The notes: generated by a model from the sequence alone, not told the origin. DNA of 64,000 nt from CAIKZJ01 sp041675325 (GCA_041675325.1 JBAYUG010000006.1:1-64000); one strand, 5' to 3'; counted from the stretch's first letter, positions 1-9,102 are shown. Made by a program: numbers and translations.

Positions 1-68
1 CCCCTTTTTGATTTGCCCCCGGGATTAGCGCATGTGACAAGGTTTGAAATGTTCTTAAGTAATATCAT
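1..68 (-). CDS. Partial CDS, possible imidazolonepropionase N-terminus
   Basis: Only the first 22 codons are inside the window. An ATG at 66-68 overlaps the TGA stop of the upstream ABC ATPase in an ATGA arrangement, which suggests translational coupling. The readable start is MILLKNISNLVT, followed by CANPGGKSKRG. The pattern of a hydrophobic strand, N-x-x-x-LVT and then a K-R-G turn resembles the N-terminus of imidazolonepropionase (HutI, histidine degradation). That would fit with the urocanase gene at 6419. This is a guess from 22 residues; a second ABC ATPase (OppF/DppF type) is the contextual alternative, although the sequence lacks the usual L-x-V-x-(N/D)-L start. Confidence 0.35.
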   Translation of the reverse strand, partial: MILLKNISNLVTCANPGGKSKR

Positions 69-1042
69 GATACTAACTCTTTAATTTTAAAACACGAAGC
101 ACTGTGAGTATCCGAAAGCCTTATTAATTCAGGCTCTTCGACATGACACCTTTCATCAGCATGCTTGCATCTGTTTGCAAAATGGCACCCTGTGTTATAT
201 TCCAGCGATGATGGCACCATGCCTTCTATAGTTTGAAGCCTAACTCTTTTCTCATTCAACTTGGGAATAGATTCCATCAGTGCAAGAGTGTATGGATGTT
301 TTGGCTCTTTAAAAACGTCCGTGACAAGACCCTCTTCAACAATCTTCGATGCATACATAACTATAACCCTGTCGCAAGTATCAGCAACGACACCAAGGTC
401 ATGCGTAATAAGTATAACGCTCATGTTATATTTCACCTGCAGTGATTTAATCAGTTCAAGTATCTGCGCCTGAACAGTCACGTCCAGAGCAGTTGTCGGC
501 TCGTCAGCAATTAATATTTTCGGCTCGCAAGCAAGAGCGATTGCAATCATAATCCTCTGCCTCAATCCGCCCGAAAGCTGATGTGGATATTCTTTAAACC
601 TCTGTTCGGGAGAAGGAATCCCGACGCTCTTTAAAATATCAATTGCTCTGGTTTTTGCTTTTCTGCCCGATAAATTCTGATGAGTATTTATAACTTCAAC
701 AATCTGGTTGCCGCATGTGTAAGCTGGATTAAGCGACGTCATCGGCTCCTGAAATATCATGCTTATCTTATTACCGCGTATGGTTCTGATTTCTTTGTCC
801 AACATCTTAACTATATCCCTGCCTTCGAATAATATCTCACCACCTTCAATAACGCCCACATCCTTCGGAAGCAGCCTCAGTATTGACAGCGCAGTTACAC
901 TCTTTCCGCAGCCCGACTCACCTACTATACCCAGAGTTTCGCCTTCTTTCAAATCAAAACTTACGCCGTCAACTGCCTTTGCGATGCCGTCGTCGGTATG
1001 AAAGTATGTACGTAAGTCTTTTATCGAAAGAATGCTCTGCAA
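65..1042 (-). CDS. Oligopeptide/dipeptide ABC transporter ATP-binding protein (OppD/DppD type)
   Basis: A 325-residue cytoplasmic ATPase that would energise a peptide-family importer. Walker A is GESGCGKS (41-48), the Q-loop glutamine is Q98, the signature is LSGGLRQR (156-163), Walker B is ILIADEP (176-182) and the H-loop histidine is H214. The C-terminal about 60 residues carry the cysteine-containing extension (CHFANRC...C) typical of the OppD/DppD subfamily. The family normally works with two permeases, a second ATPase and a binding protein. None of these is visible here, so this subunit is detached from its permeases or they lie left of the window. The start abuts the stop of the phosphohexomutase gene, so it probably shares that transcript. 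Confidence 0.9.
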   Translation of the reverse strand: MQSILSIKDLRTYFHTDDGIAKAVDGVSFDLKEGETLGIVGESGCGKSVTALSILRLLPKDVGVIEGGEILFEGRDIVKMLDKEIRTIRGNKISMIFQEPMTSLNPAYTCGNQIVEVINTHQNLSGRKAKTRAIDILKSVGIPSPEQRFKEYPHQLSGGLRQRIMIAIALACEPKILIADEPTTALDVTVQAQILELIKSLQVKYNMSVILITHDLGVVADTCDRVIVMYASKIVEEGLVTDVFKEPKHPYTLALMESIPKLNEKRVRLQTIEGMVPSSLEYNTGCHFANRCKHADERCHVEEPELIRLSDTHSASCFKIKELVS

Positions 1043-2413
1043 TTAATATTTTAAACTCTTTAAAAATGTTGTTTGTATTTTTACTGCTTCTGCTTTGCTC
1101 TTTGCCTCTGTTATAATTCTTATTATCGGCTCTGTGTTTGACTTTCTCAGATGTATCCAGTATTCCGGGAAGTCAAGCTTTACGCCATCTAACGTTGATA
1201 CTTTACACTTCTTCTTTCTGTATTCTTTTTCAATCCTCTTCAAAAGTTTTGAAGGGTCTCCTTTAGTTTCAATCTTTGCCTTTTCAATGTGGTACTGCGG
1301 TATAGTCTTTTTGTATTCTGAAACCTTACCCTTGAAATCCGCAAGTTCGTTCAGTATAAGCGCTACGCCGACACTTGCATCACGTCCGTAATGCACCTTC
1401 GGTACGATGATACCACCGCTGCCTTCACCGCCGACAACTGCTTTCACTTTCTTCATTTGGTTTACGACATTAATTTCGCCCACTGACGTTCTGTAAACCT
1501 TTGCATCGAAATCTTTAGCAACATCTTCTACGGCTCTTGTCGTTGACATATTCACGCAAACTCTCTGTCCTTTTGTGCGTGTGGTTTTCAATATGTTTCT
1601 TACTACGGTTACGATTGAATTCTCTTCAATGAACGGTTTGCCGTCATCGCAAATCAGAACAAGTCTATCGCCGTCAGGGTCAATCGCGAAACCGATATCA
1701 GCTTTGTGTTTCACAACTGCTTTTGAAAGCAGTTTAAGGTTATGCGGTAAGGGTTCGGGCATATGAGGGAATTTCCCCGAGCCTGTGCAGTAAAACTCTA
1801 TAACGTTGCATCCGAGTTTCTTAAGAAGCTTAGGCACAATAACCGAACCCGATGCGTTCACGGCATCAACAACGACCTTGAATTTCCTGCTTCGTATTTT
1901 TCTGATGTTCAGGTTTTTCAGTTTTAAAACTAAATCAATGTGCTTGTCAAGCCAGGTTTTATCACCCTTCACCTTTGCGGGATTATCAATATTTACAAAG
2001 TTGAACTTCTTTGTTTTAATGTTCTTCTTAACTTTATCTATCTGCTTGCTCTTCAGGAAAGTTCCATCTGAGTCTAGAAACTTCAGTCCGTTCCACTGCT
2101 GAGGATTATGAGAAGCAGTAATTGCAATACCTCCCGCAGCTTTTAGCTTCTCCACAGCAAGCTGTACTGTCGGAGTGGGTGCAACACCGATATCTATCAC
2201 TTCAAACCCCGCTATTGATAAAGTGTAAACTGCAACAGCAGAAACTTCATCGCCCATGAGTCTTCCGTCCCTGCCGACGACAATCTTCCGGCTTTTACTA
2301 ATGTCCCTGCAGAACTTTGCAAAGGCAAGCGTGTAATGCACGACTACGGGCAGCGTAAGCGAATCGCCGTAAATTCCTCTTACTCCCGAAACACTAAAAA
2401 TAATCTCTGACAT
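1043..2413 (-). CDS. glmM: Phosphoglucosamine mutase / phosphomannomutase family protein
   Basis: An alpha-D-phosphohexomutase of 456 residues that interconverts hexose 6- and 1-phosphates; glucosamine phosphate is the likely substrate. The catalytic phosphoserine motif TASHNP is at 99-104 (Ser101), the metal loop is DPDGDR near 245, the sugar loop is GEGSGG, and the C-terminal phosphate-binding loop reads RKSNTEP instead of the common R-P-S-G-T-E-P. All four catalytic loops are present. It sits 3 bp after a GlmU-type pyrophosphorylase, so the two can make successive steps towards a UDP-amino sugar. Substrate cannot be fixed from sequence: archaeal-type phosphomannomutase/phosphoglucosamine mutases look much the same. 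Confidence 0.85.
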   Translation of the reverse strand: MSEIIFSVSGVRGIYGDSLTLPVVVHYTLAFAKFCRDISKSRKIVVGRDGRLMGDEVSAVAVYTLSIAGFEVIDIGVAPTPTVQLAVEKLKAAGGIAITASHNPQQWNGLKFLDSDGTFLKSKQIDKVKKNIKTKKFNFVNIDNPAKVKGDKTWLDKHIDLVLKLKNLNIRKIRSRKFKVVVDAVNASGSVIVPKLLKKLGCNVIEFYCTGSGKFPHMPEPLPHNLKLLSKAVVKHKADIGFAIDPDGDRLVLICDDGKPFIEENSIVTVVRNILKTTRTKGQRVCVNMSTTRAVEDVAKDFDAKVYRTSVGEINVVNQMKKVKAVVGGEGSGGIIVPKVHYGRDASVGVALILNELADFKGKVSEYKKTIPQYHIEKAKIETKGDPSKLLKRIEKEYRKKKCKVSTLDGVKLDFPEYWIHLRKSNTEPIIRIITEAKSKAEAVKIQTTFLKSLKY

Positions 2414-2416
2414 ATT

Positions 2417-3163
2417 TTAATCAATTAATTTTTCTAATTCTTCAAGTTGTTCAACCGTGTTAACACCTGTAATCTCTGCGTTGTTATCCACAGGCACAGC
2501 GCCGATGTTTACTTTCTTCTCCCTGAAATACTTAAATATATCCGTAAGATAATACTCTCCTTGTGAGTTGTCAGTCTTAAGAGTCTGCAAAGCTTCGAAA
2601 AGAAGTTTGCAGTTTACGATGTAAATTCCGGAATTAATTTCTTTTATTTTCTTCTGCTCATCTGTTGCATCTTTTTCTTCAACGGTTTCTAACAGCGTTC
2701 CGTTTTCATCTCTGATCACCCTACCATAACCGAAAGGATTTTCGAATATTGCAGAAAGCATACTTGCTTGAAAATGATTATCAAAATGATAGTTCAAAAA
2801 CTTAATCACTGTCTCATACTTCAGCAGCGGCACGTCGCCGGAGAGTATCAGCACGTCTCCGTCAAAATTCTCAAGCAGTTCTCTTGTCTGCATCAGAGCA
2901 TGCCCCGTCCCAAGCTGTTCATCCTGATGAGCAAACTTAATTCTTTCTATATCGTGTGAATACTTTGAAGAAAGAAAATCAATCACAGCCTGCTTCTGAT
3001 GTCCGACTATAGGAATAATCAGGTTAGAATGAATTTTCAGGGAAAGGTCAATCACGTACTCAATCATCGGCTTGCTCTTAAGCTCAAACATAACCTTTGA
3101 CTTTTCAGGATTCCTCATCCTCTTGCCTTTGCCGGCGGCCATTATAACAGTAGCTAACTTCAT
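2417..3163 (-). CDS. GlmU-type uridylyltransferase lacking the acetyltransferase domain
   Basis: A single Rossmann-like nucleotidyltransferase domain (248 residues) of the GlmU N-terminal type, expected to make UDP-GlcNAc from UTP and GlcNAc-1-phosphate. The nucleotide loop AAGKGKRM is at 9-16, followed by the base-recognition segment QLGTGHA (83-89), GD (109-110) and the GEYYLTD segment near the end. Bacterial GlmU is about 450 residues because it also carries a left-handed beta-helix acetyltransferase; that half is absent, with no continuation in other frames before the downstream gene. The gene starts the glmU-glmM-oppD run. Acetylation of glucosamine-1-phosphate must come from elsewhere, or the substrate is another sugar phosphate. 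Confidence 0.8.
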   Translation of the reverse strand: MKLATVIMAAGKGKRMRNPEKSKVMFELKSKPMIEYVIDLSLKIHSNLIIPIVGHQKQAVIDFLSSKYSHDIERIKFAHQDEQLGTGHALMQTRELLENFDGDVLILSGDVPLLKYETVIKFLNYHFDNHFQASMLSAIFENPFGYGRVIRDENGTLLETVEEKDATDEQKKIKEINSGIYIVNCKLLFEALQTLKTDNSQGEYYLTDIFKYFREKKVNIGAVPVDNNAEITGVNTVEQLEELEKLID

Positions 3164-3560
3164 GTATATATTATCATTATTTAAACAATTTGAAAGATGT
3201 TCATTTTTAAAAATAAATTAAAGGTTAAAATTGTAAGGAGCAAAAATTTTGATATAGGTGTTTACAGCTCGCATTTTAACTATCAACCAGCAACTTCTAA
3301 GAAAATTAAATAAGTAAATGTTTAATCAGCATCAAAAATTTATGCCTTTTAGAGCAACGCAAGTCGCAGATGTGCTGTGGCGTACTTCCAGTTTGCGCTT
3401 GCCTTTATTTAATCACTATACAACTTCTTTTAAATCCGTGCAAACCTGTCTTCCTTCTATTGAGCAGATCCGTCTTATCTGCATAATCCATGTACCATTG
3501 TATCCCCAAGGTTCTTCCTTCCATAATTCCATACCTGCCTTTAGTCTTTGAATTGGAGGT

Positions 3561-3788
3561 TATCAACTATCAACTAATACATGCCTTCCTACTTATAATC
3601 ACAACATTTTTTGTAATTGTGCCACAAAAATTCTCATTTCTAAAAAATTTTCCCCCTTAAAAAAATCTTTTCATTAAAATAACCCCATGTATTTTCTGCC
3701 TTTTAAAACCCTTACAAAAAAATCGACAAAAATATACCGTGTCCAAGTTTTGGTTTTTGTTGTGATTATTAATGAAAGGTGTTTATAT
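3561..3788. repeat. Diverged repeat unit A with inverted ends
   Basis: Begins TATCAACTATCAAC, then has TAATCACAACA (3596-3606) and ends with TGTTGTGATTATTAATG and GGTGTTTATATC (to 3788). The inner TAATCACAACA and TGTTGTGATTA are inverted copies about 150 bp apart. The same elements recur in the same order and spacing in unit B at 3861-4077. No coding potential is seen inside. Confidence 0.6.
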
Positions 3789-3860
3789 CGAAATAAAATA
3801 ATTTTTATTTCTTTTGTGTTTTAATGTTCTTGGCGTTTTGGTGTTTTGGTGTTTATTTTC

Positions 3861-3895
3861 TATCAACTATCAGCTATCAGCTATCAGCTATCAGC
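3861..3895. repeat. Heptamer tandem repeat TATCARC x5
   Basis: One TATCAAC followed by four TATCAGC copies in perfect register, at the left edge of repeat unit B. Unit A carries only the two-copy form (TATCAACTATCAAC), so the array expanded in one copy. Confidence 0.85.
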
Positions 3896-4077
3896 TACCT
3901 CCTCCCATTATTAATCACAACAAATTTTAAAATTGTGACACAACGAAATTTTCTTTTTTTGATGATTTTCACTTGTATATCCTTGTTTCTGTTCTACTTA
4001 AAAAAATTTTGTCCATAATTTCCACATGACCTCATTTTCATTTTTGTTGTGATATATAGTAGAGAGGTGCTTATATC
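3861..4077. repeat. Diverged repeat unit B with inverted ends
   Basis: Second copy of the unit at 3561-3788: TATCAAC start, ATTAATCACAACA (3909-3921), TTGTTGTGAT (4044-4053) and GGTGCTTATATC (4066-4077). The copies share end motifs and length but little of the middle. That fits an old duplicated non-autonomous element or a structured non-coding element. Confidence 0.6.
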
Positions 4078-4212
4078 ATTTTAGTCAATAGATGCTTTTT
4101 TAGCGTCTTTTGTGATTTGTTGGTAATATCACTCTCTGTTTTTAAAAGATCTAAAATTTCCCTGAAAATCGCGTTTCCGTTTTTTCTTAATCTTGCGCTC
4201 TCCTTGTACTCT

Positions 4213-4234
4213 AATTAGGGTTGAATTAGGGTTG
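4213..4234. repeat. 11-bp tandem doublet AATTAGGGTTG
   Basis: Two perfect adjacent copies of AATTAGGGTTG about 200 bp upstream of the T9SS cargo gene. Other intergenic regions of the window hold 11-bp arrays with different motifs. Confidence 0.7.
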
Positions 4235-4431
4235 AAATTTTTGAGTTCTGGCAAAAATTATACAAGCAATAACAGGTGATTAAAATTGACCTTTAATTTG
4301 TAAAAATTATTTCGTTATTTAGAGAGTACCCATTTAACAGCATAACCTTTAAAATGCTTACCTTAGAAACGGTGAAGATAATAGGCAAAGGGATTTTTTA
4401 CCGGAATACAAAAAAATTAATTTATTTAGTT

Positions 4432-6297
4432 ATGAAAAAAATTTTTACGGTTGTAGTATTGTTTTTATCCTTTAACGGGACAGCGATTTCTCAATCGGGA
4501 TGGTTTCAGCAGAATTCAGGGACAACTTCTCCTCTTAATGCAATATATTTTCTAAACGAGCAGACCGGGTTTGCATCGGGTGGTATGACAATACTAAAAA
4601 CTACAAACGGCGGAAACACATGGCAGCAAAGGGTTTTGCCGGACACATCGGGCATTCTTGCAATCCGATTTCTAAATTCAATGACGGGATATGCATGCGG
4701 AGGCAGGTATATAAACCAGTACGAATCGAAACAGTATCTGTTCAGGACAACAAACAGTGGAGAGAACTGGACGCTTCTTTACCAATCGTTAGGTCTAATG
4801 ACTTATGAAAATTTCACGGACGTCTTTCCGGTCGGAGATAGGATTTATTTAACTAACGGAGGAACCAGCTCAATGAGTACGGTTGGGGGTATGCATGTTT
4901 CTACAAATAGCGGTGCAACATTTAACTCAATAACACCAATGTATGGCTCAAGTTGTGATAAACTAAGTTTTATAAATGAGATGACGGGATATGTGAGTAC
5001 AACTTACGGCACAGACATACCATGGATGAAAAGGCATATATTCAAAACAACAAACGGCGGTGCAAACTGGAGTATATCATTCAGGGATTCATCAATTTTG
5101 AACACCTTTGCACAAGGAAACCATAACATGATGTTTATAGACGCCAACAACGGATTTGCTTTATACAACAGGGGGACTTACACAAAGTTTGCGAAGACAA
5201 CGAACGGAGGCGTTTCATGGGATACATCAGCAATGCCTTATAACAGGTTTTCTACATTCTACTTTGTGAATGGAAGTACAGGCTGGGCTGCGGGATATTA
5301 CTATCCTGACTCTGTGATGATATTAAAAACAACTAACAGCGGAACGAATTGGTTTGTGCAAAAGAAAGGCAACACAAATTTGTTCTCGATGTATTTTATA
5401 AATGATCTTACGGGCTGGGCTGCGGGTTTCAACGGGAAGATTTATAAAACAAATACAGGTGGAGATGTAAACGAAGCACCGGATTATTTCCCGATGAGCA
5501 CCGGTAACATTTATGTATATCATACTTATACTGTATATCCGCCGTATTATTCCAGACAGAAGATTACAATATTGAAAGACAGCATAATGAACGGTAAGAA
5601 GTTTTACTATTTCTCGAATCCTTTGCCGGGAATGTGGAATTACGGGAACTGGTACAGAGTGGACAACCAGACAGGGCTTTTAACAGGATATCAGCAGGGT
5701 TACAGCTGCAACAATTTAGCAAACGAGAGGAGAGCAGATTCGCTTTATACGAAGAAAGGCGATACGCTCTGGAAATGCGATGGACCCATGCGTTCCATTT
5801 GTATAGATACTGCAAATTTATCCGTGTTGGGAGTTCCTTCCAAGCAAAAGACATTCCGTGAAGACGGGCTTATTTTAGTGGAAAGAACCTTCTCAAAATA
5901 TTTTGGAATTACGAGTGTTTATACTTGGGAAATAACGGGCTCTACAACATACTTAGTTGGATGCAGAATAAACGGAATAACATACGGAGATACGCTGCTG
6001 ACGGGCGTTGAGAACGTTTCAACCGAAGTACCTGCGGCTTATTCGCTTGGGCAGAACTATCCGAATCCATTTAATCCTTCGACAGTAATCAAGTTTCAGG
6101 TGACGGATAACAGCGATGTGGTGATTAAAGTTTTTGATGTGCAGGGAAGAGAGGTGCGGACGCTGGTGAACGAGAGAATGCAATCGGGAACGTATGAAGT
6201 GGATTTTGACGGGAGCGGATTGACGAGCGGAGTGTATTTTTATAGAATGAGGGCTAGGGATTATATGGAGACAAAGAAAATGCTTCTGATAAAATAA
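4432..6297 (+). CDS. T9SS-sorted secreted protein with YCF48/BNR-like propeller repeats
   Basis: Start chosen at the ATG at 4432, where a clean signal peptide begins (MKKIFTVVVLF...SQS). An in-frame ATG at 4354 would put 26 unlikely residues in front of it. The 621-residue product has at least six repeats of the (T/S)TN-(G/S)-G-x-(N/S/T)-(W/F) type spaced about 40-70 residues, as in YCF48-like and sortilin-like beta-propellers. A linker region follows. The C-terminal about 90 residues form a T9SS type A sorting domain (QNYPNPFNPST, then VFDVQGREV, GVYFYR and KKMLLIK). The protein is expected to be exported by Sec, moved across the outer membrane by T9SS, and anchored or released. Substrate or binding partner is unknown. 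Confidence 0.85.
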   Translation: MKKIFTVVVLFLSFNGTAISQSGWFQQNSGTTSPLNAIYFLNEQTGFASGGMTILKTTNGGNTWQQRVLPDTSGILAIRFLNSMTGYACGGRYINQYESKQYLFRTTNSGENWTLLYQSLGLMTYENFTDVFPVGDRIYLTNGGTSSMSTVGGMHVSTNSGATFNSITPMYGSSCDKLSFINEMTGYVSTTYGTDIPWMKRHIFKTTNGGANWSISFRDSSILNTFAQGNHNMMFIDANNGFALYNRGTYTKFAKTTNGGVSWDTSAMPYNRFSTFYFVNGSTGWAAGYYYPDSVMILKTTNSGTNWFVQKKGNTNLFSMYFINDLTGWAAGFNGKIYKTNTGGDVNEAPDYFPMSTGNIYVYHTYTVYPPYYSRQKITILKDSIMNGKKFYYFSNPLPGMWNYGNWYRVDNQTGLLTGYQQGYSCNNLANERRADSLYTKKGDTLWKCDGPMRSICIDTANLSVLGVPSKQKTFREDGLILVERTFSKYFGITSVYTWEITGSTTYLVGCRINGITYGDTLLTGVENVSTEVPAAYSLGQNYPNPFNPSTVIKFQVTDNSDVVIKVFDVQGREVRTLVNERMQSGTYEVDFDGSGLTSGVYFYRMRARDYMETKKMLLIK

Positions 6298-6418
6298 TTA
6301 TTTAGTACGAGATAATAATTTTAAAGCCTTACCTGACTACCGAATTTATAAATATATTTTGAGGGGGGATTCTGTTATTTTGCAGCATACCTTTAAAATT
6401 TAATTTCTATTATATAAA

Positions 6419-8068
6419 ATGGCAAAGAATATAAAAGCACCGACAGGCAATAAGATGTCATGCAAGAACTGGCAAGCAGAAGCAGCGATGAGAATGCTGA
6501 TGAACAATCTTGACGGTGAAGTTGCAGAGCGCCCCGACGACCTTATAGTTTACGGAGGAAGCGGCAAGGCGGCACGCAACTGGGAATGTTATGAAGCAAT
6601 AGTAGCAACCCTTAAGACTCTGGAGAATGATGAGACGATGCTCGTGCAGTCGGGGAAACCCGTTGCTGTTTTTAAAACTCACACGAACGCACCGAGAGTT
6701 ATAATTTCAAACTCGCAGATTGTCCCCAAATGGGCTACGTGGGATGAGTTCAGAAGGCTTGAAGGGCTGGGGCTTACTATGTACGGACAGATGACAGCGG
6801 GTTCATGGATATACATTGGCTCGCAAGGAATTTTACAGGGCACTTATGAGACTTTCGCGGAATGTGCAAGAAAACATTTTAACAGCGATTTAAAAGGGAA
6901 GTTCGTGCTGACGTGCGGACTCGGCGGTATGGGCGGCGCACAGCCGCTGGCAGCAACACTGAACGGCGGTGTTATACTTGGTATTGACGTTGATAGGACA
7001 AGAATTCAAAAACGAATTGATACAGGTTACACAGACGTACTTGCAAAGGACCTTGATGAAGCGTTGAAGCTGATTATGGACGCAAAGAAGGAAGGAAAAT
7101 CTTTATCGGTAGGACTCGTAGGCAATGCTGGTGAAGTGCTGCCCGAGATACTCAAGAGGAATGTAATACCTGATGTTGTAACAGACCAGACATCCGCTCA
7201 TGACATGCTAAACGGATATGTACCGATGGGAATGACTTTCGAGGATGCATTAGCACTCAGAAAATCCGACACGAAGAAATATCAGGAACTTGCGCGCAAG
7301 ACTGCGGTAATTCACTGCAAGACTATGTGGGAGTTTATGAAGAGGGGTGCAATAACTTTTGATTACGGAAACAATCTCCGAGGAGAAGCCGAAGCCAATG
7401 GATTTGCAGAAGCGTTTGAAATTCCGGGATTCGTACCCGAGTACATACGACCTCTTTTCTGCGAGGGCAAGGGACCATTCAGATGGGTGGCGCTTTCCGG
7501 AGACCCACAGGATATTTTCACAACTGACGAAGCAATAATGGAAGCATTTCCTGAAAACAAACCTCTGCACAAGTGGCTGAAAGCAGCAAAGGAAAAGGTA
7601 CACTTTCAGGGACTTCCTTCAAGGATATGCTGGCTGGGATACGGTGAAAGAGCAAAGGCAGGACTTATATTTAACGAACTCGTAAGAACAGGAAAAGTAA
7701 AAGCACCGATAGTAATAGGTCGTGACCATCTAGACTGCGGAAGCGTGGCTTCGCCAAACCGCGAAACAGAAAAGATGATGGACGGCTCGGACGCGATTGC
7801 TGACTGGCCAATACTTAACTTTGCATTGCATAACATCGGCGGTGCAAGCTGGGTGTCATTGCATCACGGCGGAGGTGTGGGAATAGGCAATTCAATACAT
7901 TCGGGAATGGTGATTGTTGCAGACGGAACGGACGAAGCAAAAGCAAGACTTGAAAGATGCCTGACATACGACCCTGCGATGGGAATTGTGAGACATGCGG
8001 ATGCGGGATATGAAAAGGCAAAAGACGAAATGAGAAAGTTCGGAATAAGAATGCCGATGATAAAATAA
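6419..8068 (+). CDS. hutU: Urocanate hydratase
   Basis: Catalyses the second step of histidine degradation, urocanate to 4-imidazolone-5-propionate, with tightly bound NAD+ used as an electrophile. The 549-residue length is typical. The NAD-binding loop GLGGMGGAQ is at 167-175, the active-site cysteine is Cys404 in QGLPSRICW, the conserved GRDHLDCGSVASPNRET segment is at 434-450, and the glycine-rich HHGGGVGIGNS segment lies near the C-terminus. It starts a plus-strand run with pyrD 8 bp downstream. The other hut genes (hutH, hutG, ftcD) are not adjacent; only a doubtful hutI start is seen at the left edge. Confidence 0.95.
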   Translation: MAKNIKAPTGNKMSCKNWQAEAAMRMLMNNLDGEVAERPDDLIVYGGSGKAARNWECYEAIVATLKTLENDETMLVQSGKPVAVFKTHTNAPRVIISNSQIVPKWATWDEFRRLEGLGLTMYGQMTAGSWIYIGSQGILQGTYETFAECARKHFNSDLKGKFVLTCGLGGMGGAQPLAATLNGGVILGIDVDRTRIQKRIDTGYTDVLAKDLDEALKLIMDAKKEGKSLSVGLVGNAGEVLPEILKRNVIPDVVTDQTSAHDMLNGYVPMGMTFEDALALRKSDTKKYQELARKTAVIHCKTMWEFMKRGAITFDYGNNLRGEAEANGFAEAFEIPGFVPEYIRPLFCEGKGPFRWVALSGDPQDIFTTDEAIMEAFPENKPLHKWLKAAKEKVHFQGLPSRICWLGYGERAKAGLIFNELVRTGKVKAPIVIGRDHLDCGSVASPNRETEKMMDGSDAIADWPILNFALHNIGGASWVSLHHGGGVGIGNSIHSGMVIVADGTDEAKARLERCLTYDPAMGIVRHADAGYEKAKDEMRKFGIRMPMIK

Positions 8069-8076
8069 CTTGAAAA

Positions 8077-9102
8077 GTGATATATAAAATATTACGCTCA
8101 ATACTTTTTAAGTTTGACCCTGAAACTGTACACAACATGGTTTTCAGGGTTATACCTTTGATAAGATGGTCATTTCCTATGCTAAGACCTTTTTATTCCT
8201 TTGAAGATGTATCCAACAAATTCACGATAAAGAATTTGAAATTCAGGAACAGACTTGGCGTTGCGGCGGGACTCGATAAGAACGGAGAGCTGATTGAATT
8301 CTGGGATGCTGTGGGATTTTCACATGTTGAGGTTGGCACAGTAACTCCCCTTCCGCAAGAGGGCAACCCAAAGCCGCGTCTTTTCAGGCTTATCAAGGAT
8401 GATGGTATAATTAACAGGATGGGATTTAATAATGAAGGAGCTGAGAAACTAAGAGAGAATATTTTAAATGCAAAGAAGAAAACAAGAAAAGATTTTATAG
8501 TTGGGGTTAACATTGGCAAGAACAAAGATACACCTCTTGAAAAAGCATCGGAAGATTACGTGAAATGTCTTGAAGTACTTTACGATGCGGGTGATTATTT
8601 TACTGTGAACATATCCTCGCCGAACACAGAAGGGCTTAGAACATTGCAGGGAGATGAACAGCTAAACAGTCTGTTGTTTGAGATAATAATGAAACGAAAT
8701 GAGATTGTTAAGACGAAGGGACTTCCGGAGAAATGCATATTCCTGAAGATAGCGCCTGACCTGAACGATGAAGAGATACAAAACATTTATAAGATAGCTT
8801 TGAATTACGGACTTAACGGAATTGTTGCAACTAATACTACCATAACAAGAGAGAATCTGGTTACAACAATAAACGAAGACGGTGGACTGAGCGGCAAGCC
8901 TGTAAAAGGAATGTCCGACACAGTTTTGAAGAAACTGAATGAACTTAATGAAGGAAATAAGGATTTCGTATTGATAGGAGCGGGCGGAGTGTTTAATAAG
9001 TCAGACTACAAAGACAAGATGATACTCGGCGCTGAGATAGTTCAGGTTTACACAGGATTAATATATGAAGGATTCGGAATAACCAATAATATATTAAAAT
9101 AA
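8077..9102 (+). CDS. pyrD: Dihydroorotate dehydrogenase (quinone), class 2
   Basis: Oxidises dihydroorotate to orotate in pyrimidine synthesis, passing electrons to membrane quinone through FMN. The start is a GTG at 8077. The N-terminal about 45 residues form the hydrophobic helical membrane-association segment that marks class 2. The core shows GVAAGLDKNGE, the VGTVTPLPQEGNPKPR segment, NRMGFNN, and the catalytic-serine motif NISSPNT characteristic of class 2 (class 1 uses cysteine). GAGGVF near the C-terminus binds the FMN phosphate. It lies 8 bp after hutU and 3 bp before the rhomboid gene, so the three are probably one transcript although their functions are unrelated. Confidence 0.95.
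   Translation: MIYKILRSILFKFDPETVHNMVFRVIPLIRWSFPMLRPFYSFEDVSNKFTIKNLKFRNRLGVAAGLDKNGELIEFWDAVGFSHVEVGTVTPLPQEGNPKPRLFRLIKDDGIINRMGFNNEGAEKLRENILNAKKKTRKDFIVGVNIGKNKDTPLEKASEDYVKCLEVLYDAGDYFTVNISSPNTEGLRTLQGDEQLNSLLFEIIMKRNEIVKTKGLPEKCIFLKIAPDLNDEEIQNIYKIALNYGLNGIVATNTTITRENLVTTINEDGGLSGKPVKGMSDTVLKKLNELNEGNKDFVLIGAGGVFNKSDYKDKMILGAEIVQVYTGLIYEGFGITNNILK

Larger units (their letters stand above)
3164..4431. other. 1.27 kb non-coding island with repeats
   Basis: No convincing gene: open frames here are short, have no recognisable domains and no ribosome site. It contains a minus-orientation relic of the intergenic ATCCGTGC-type repeat (about 3430-3490), two diverged repeat units of about 220 bp (3561-3788 and 3861-4077), a heptamer tandem array at the start of the second unit, and an 11-bp doublet at 4213-4234. 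The rest is AT-rich spacer before the T9SS cargo gene. Confidence 0.7.

Noticed and set aside
3318..3551. 77-codon open frame in the first intergenic island
   Set aside because: It lies over a relic of the dispersed repeat and has no gene-like composition.
3561..4077. CRISPR array suggested by repeated GTTGTGAT ends
   Set aside because: Only two diverged copies about 300 bp apart, no regular 30-40 bp spacers and no cas genes.
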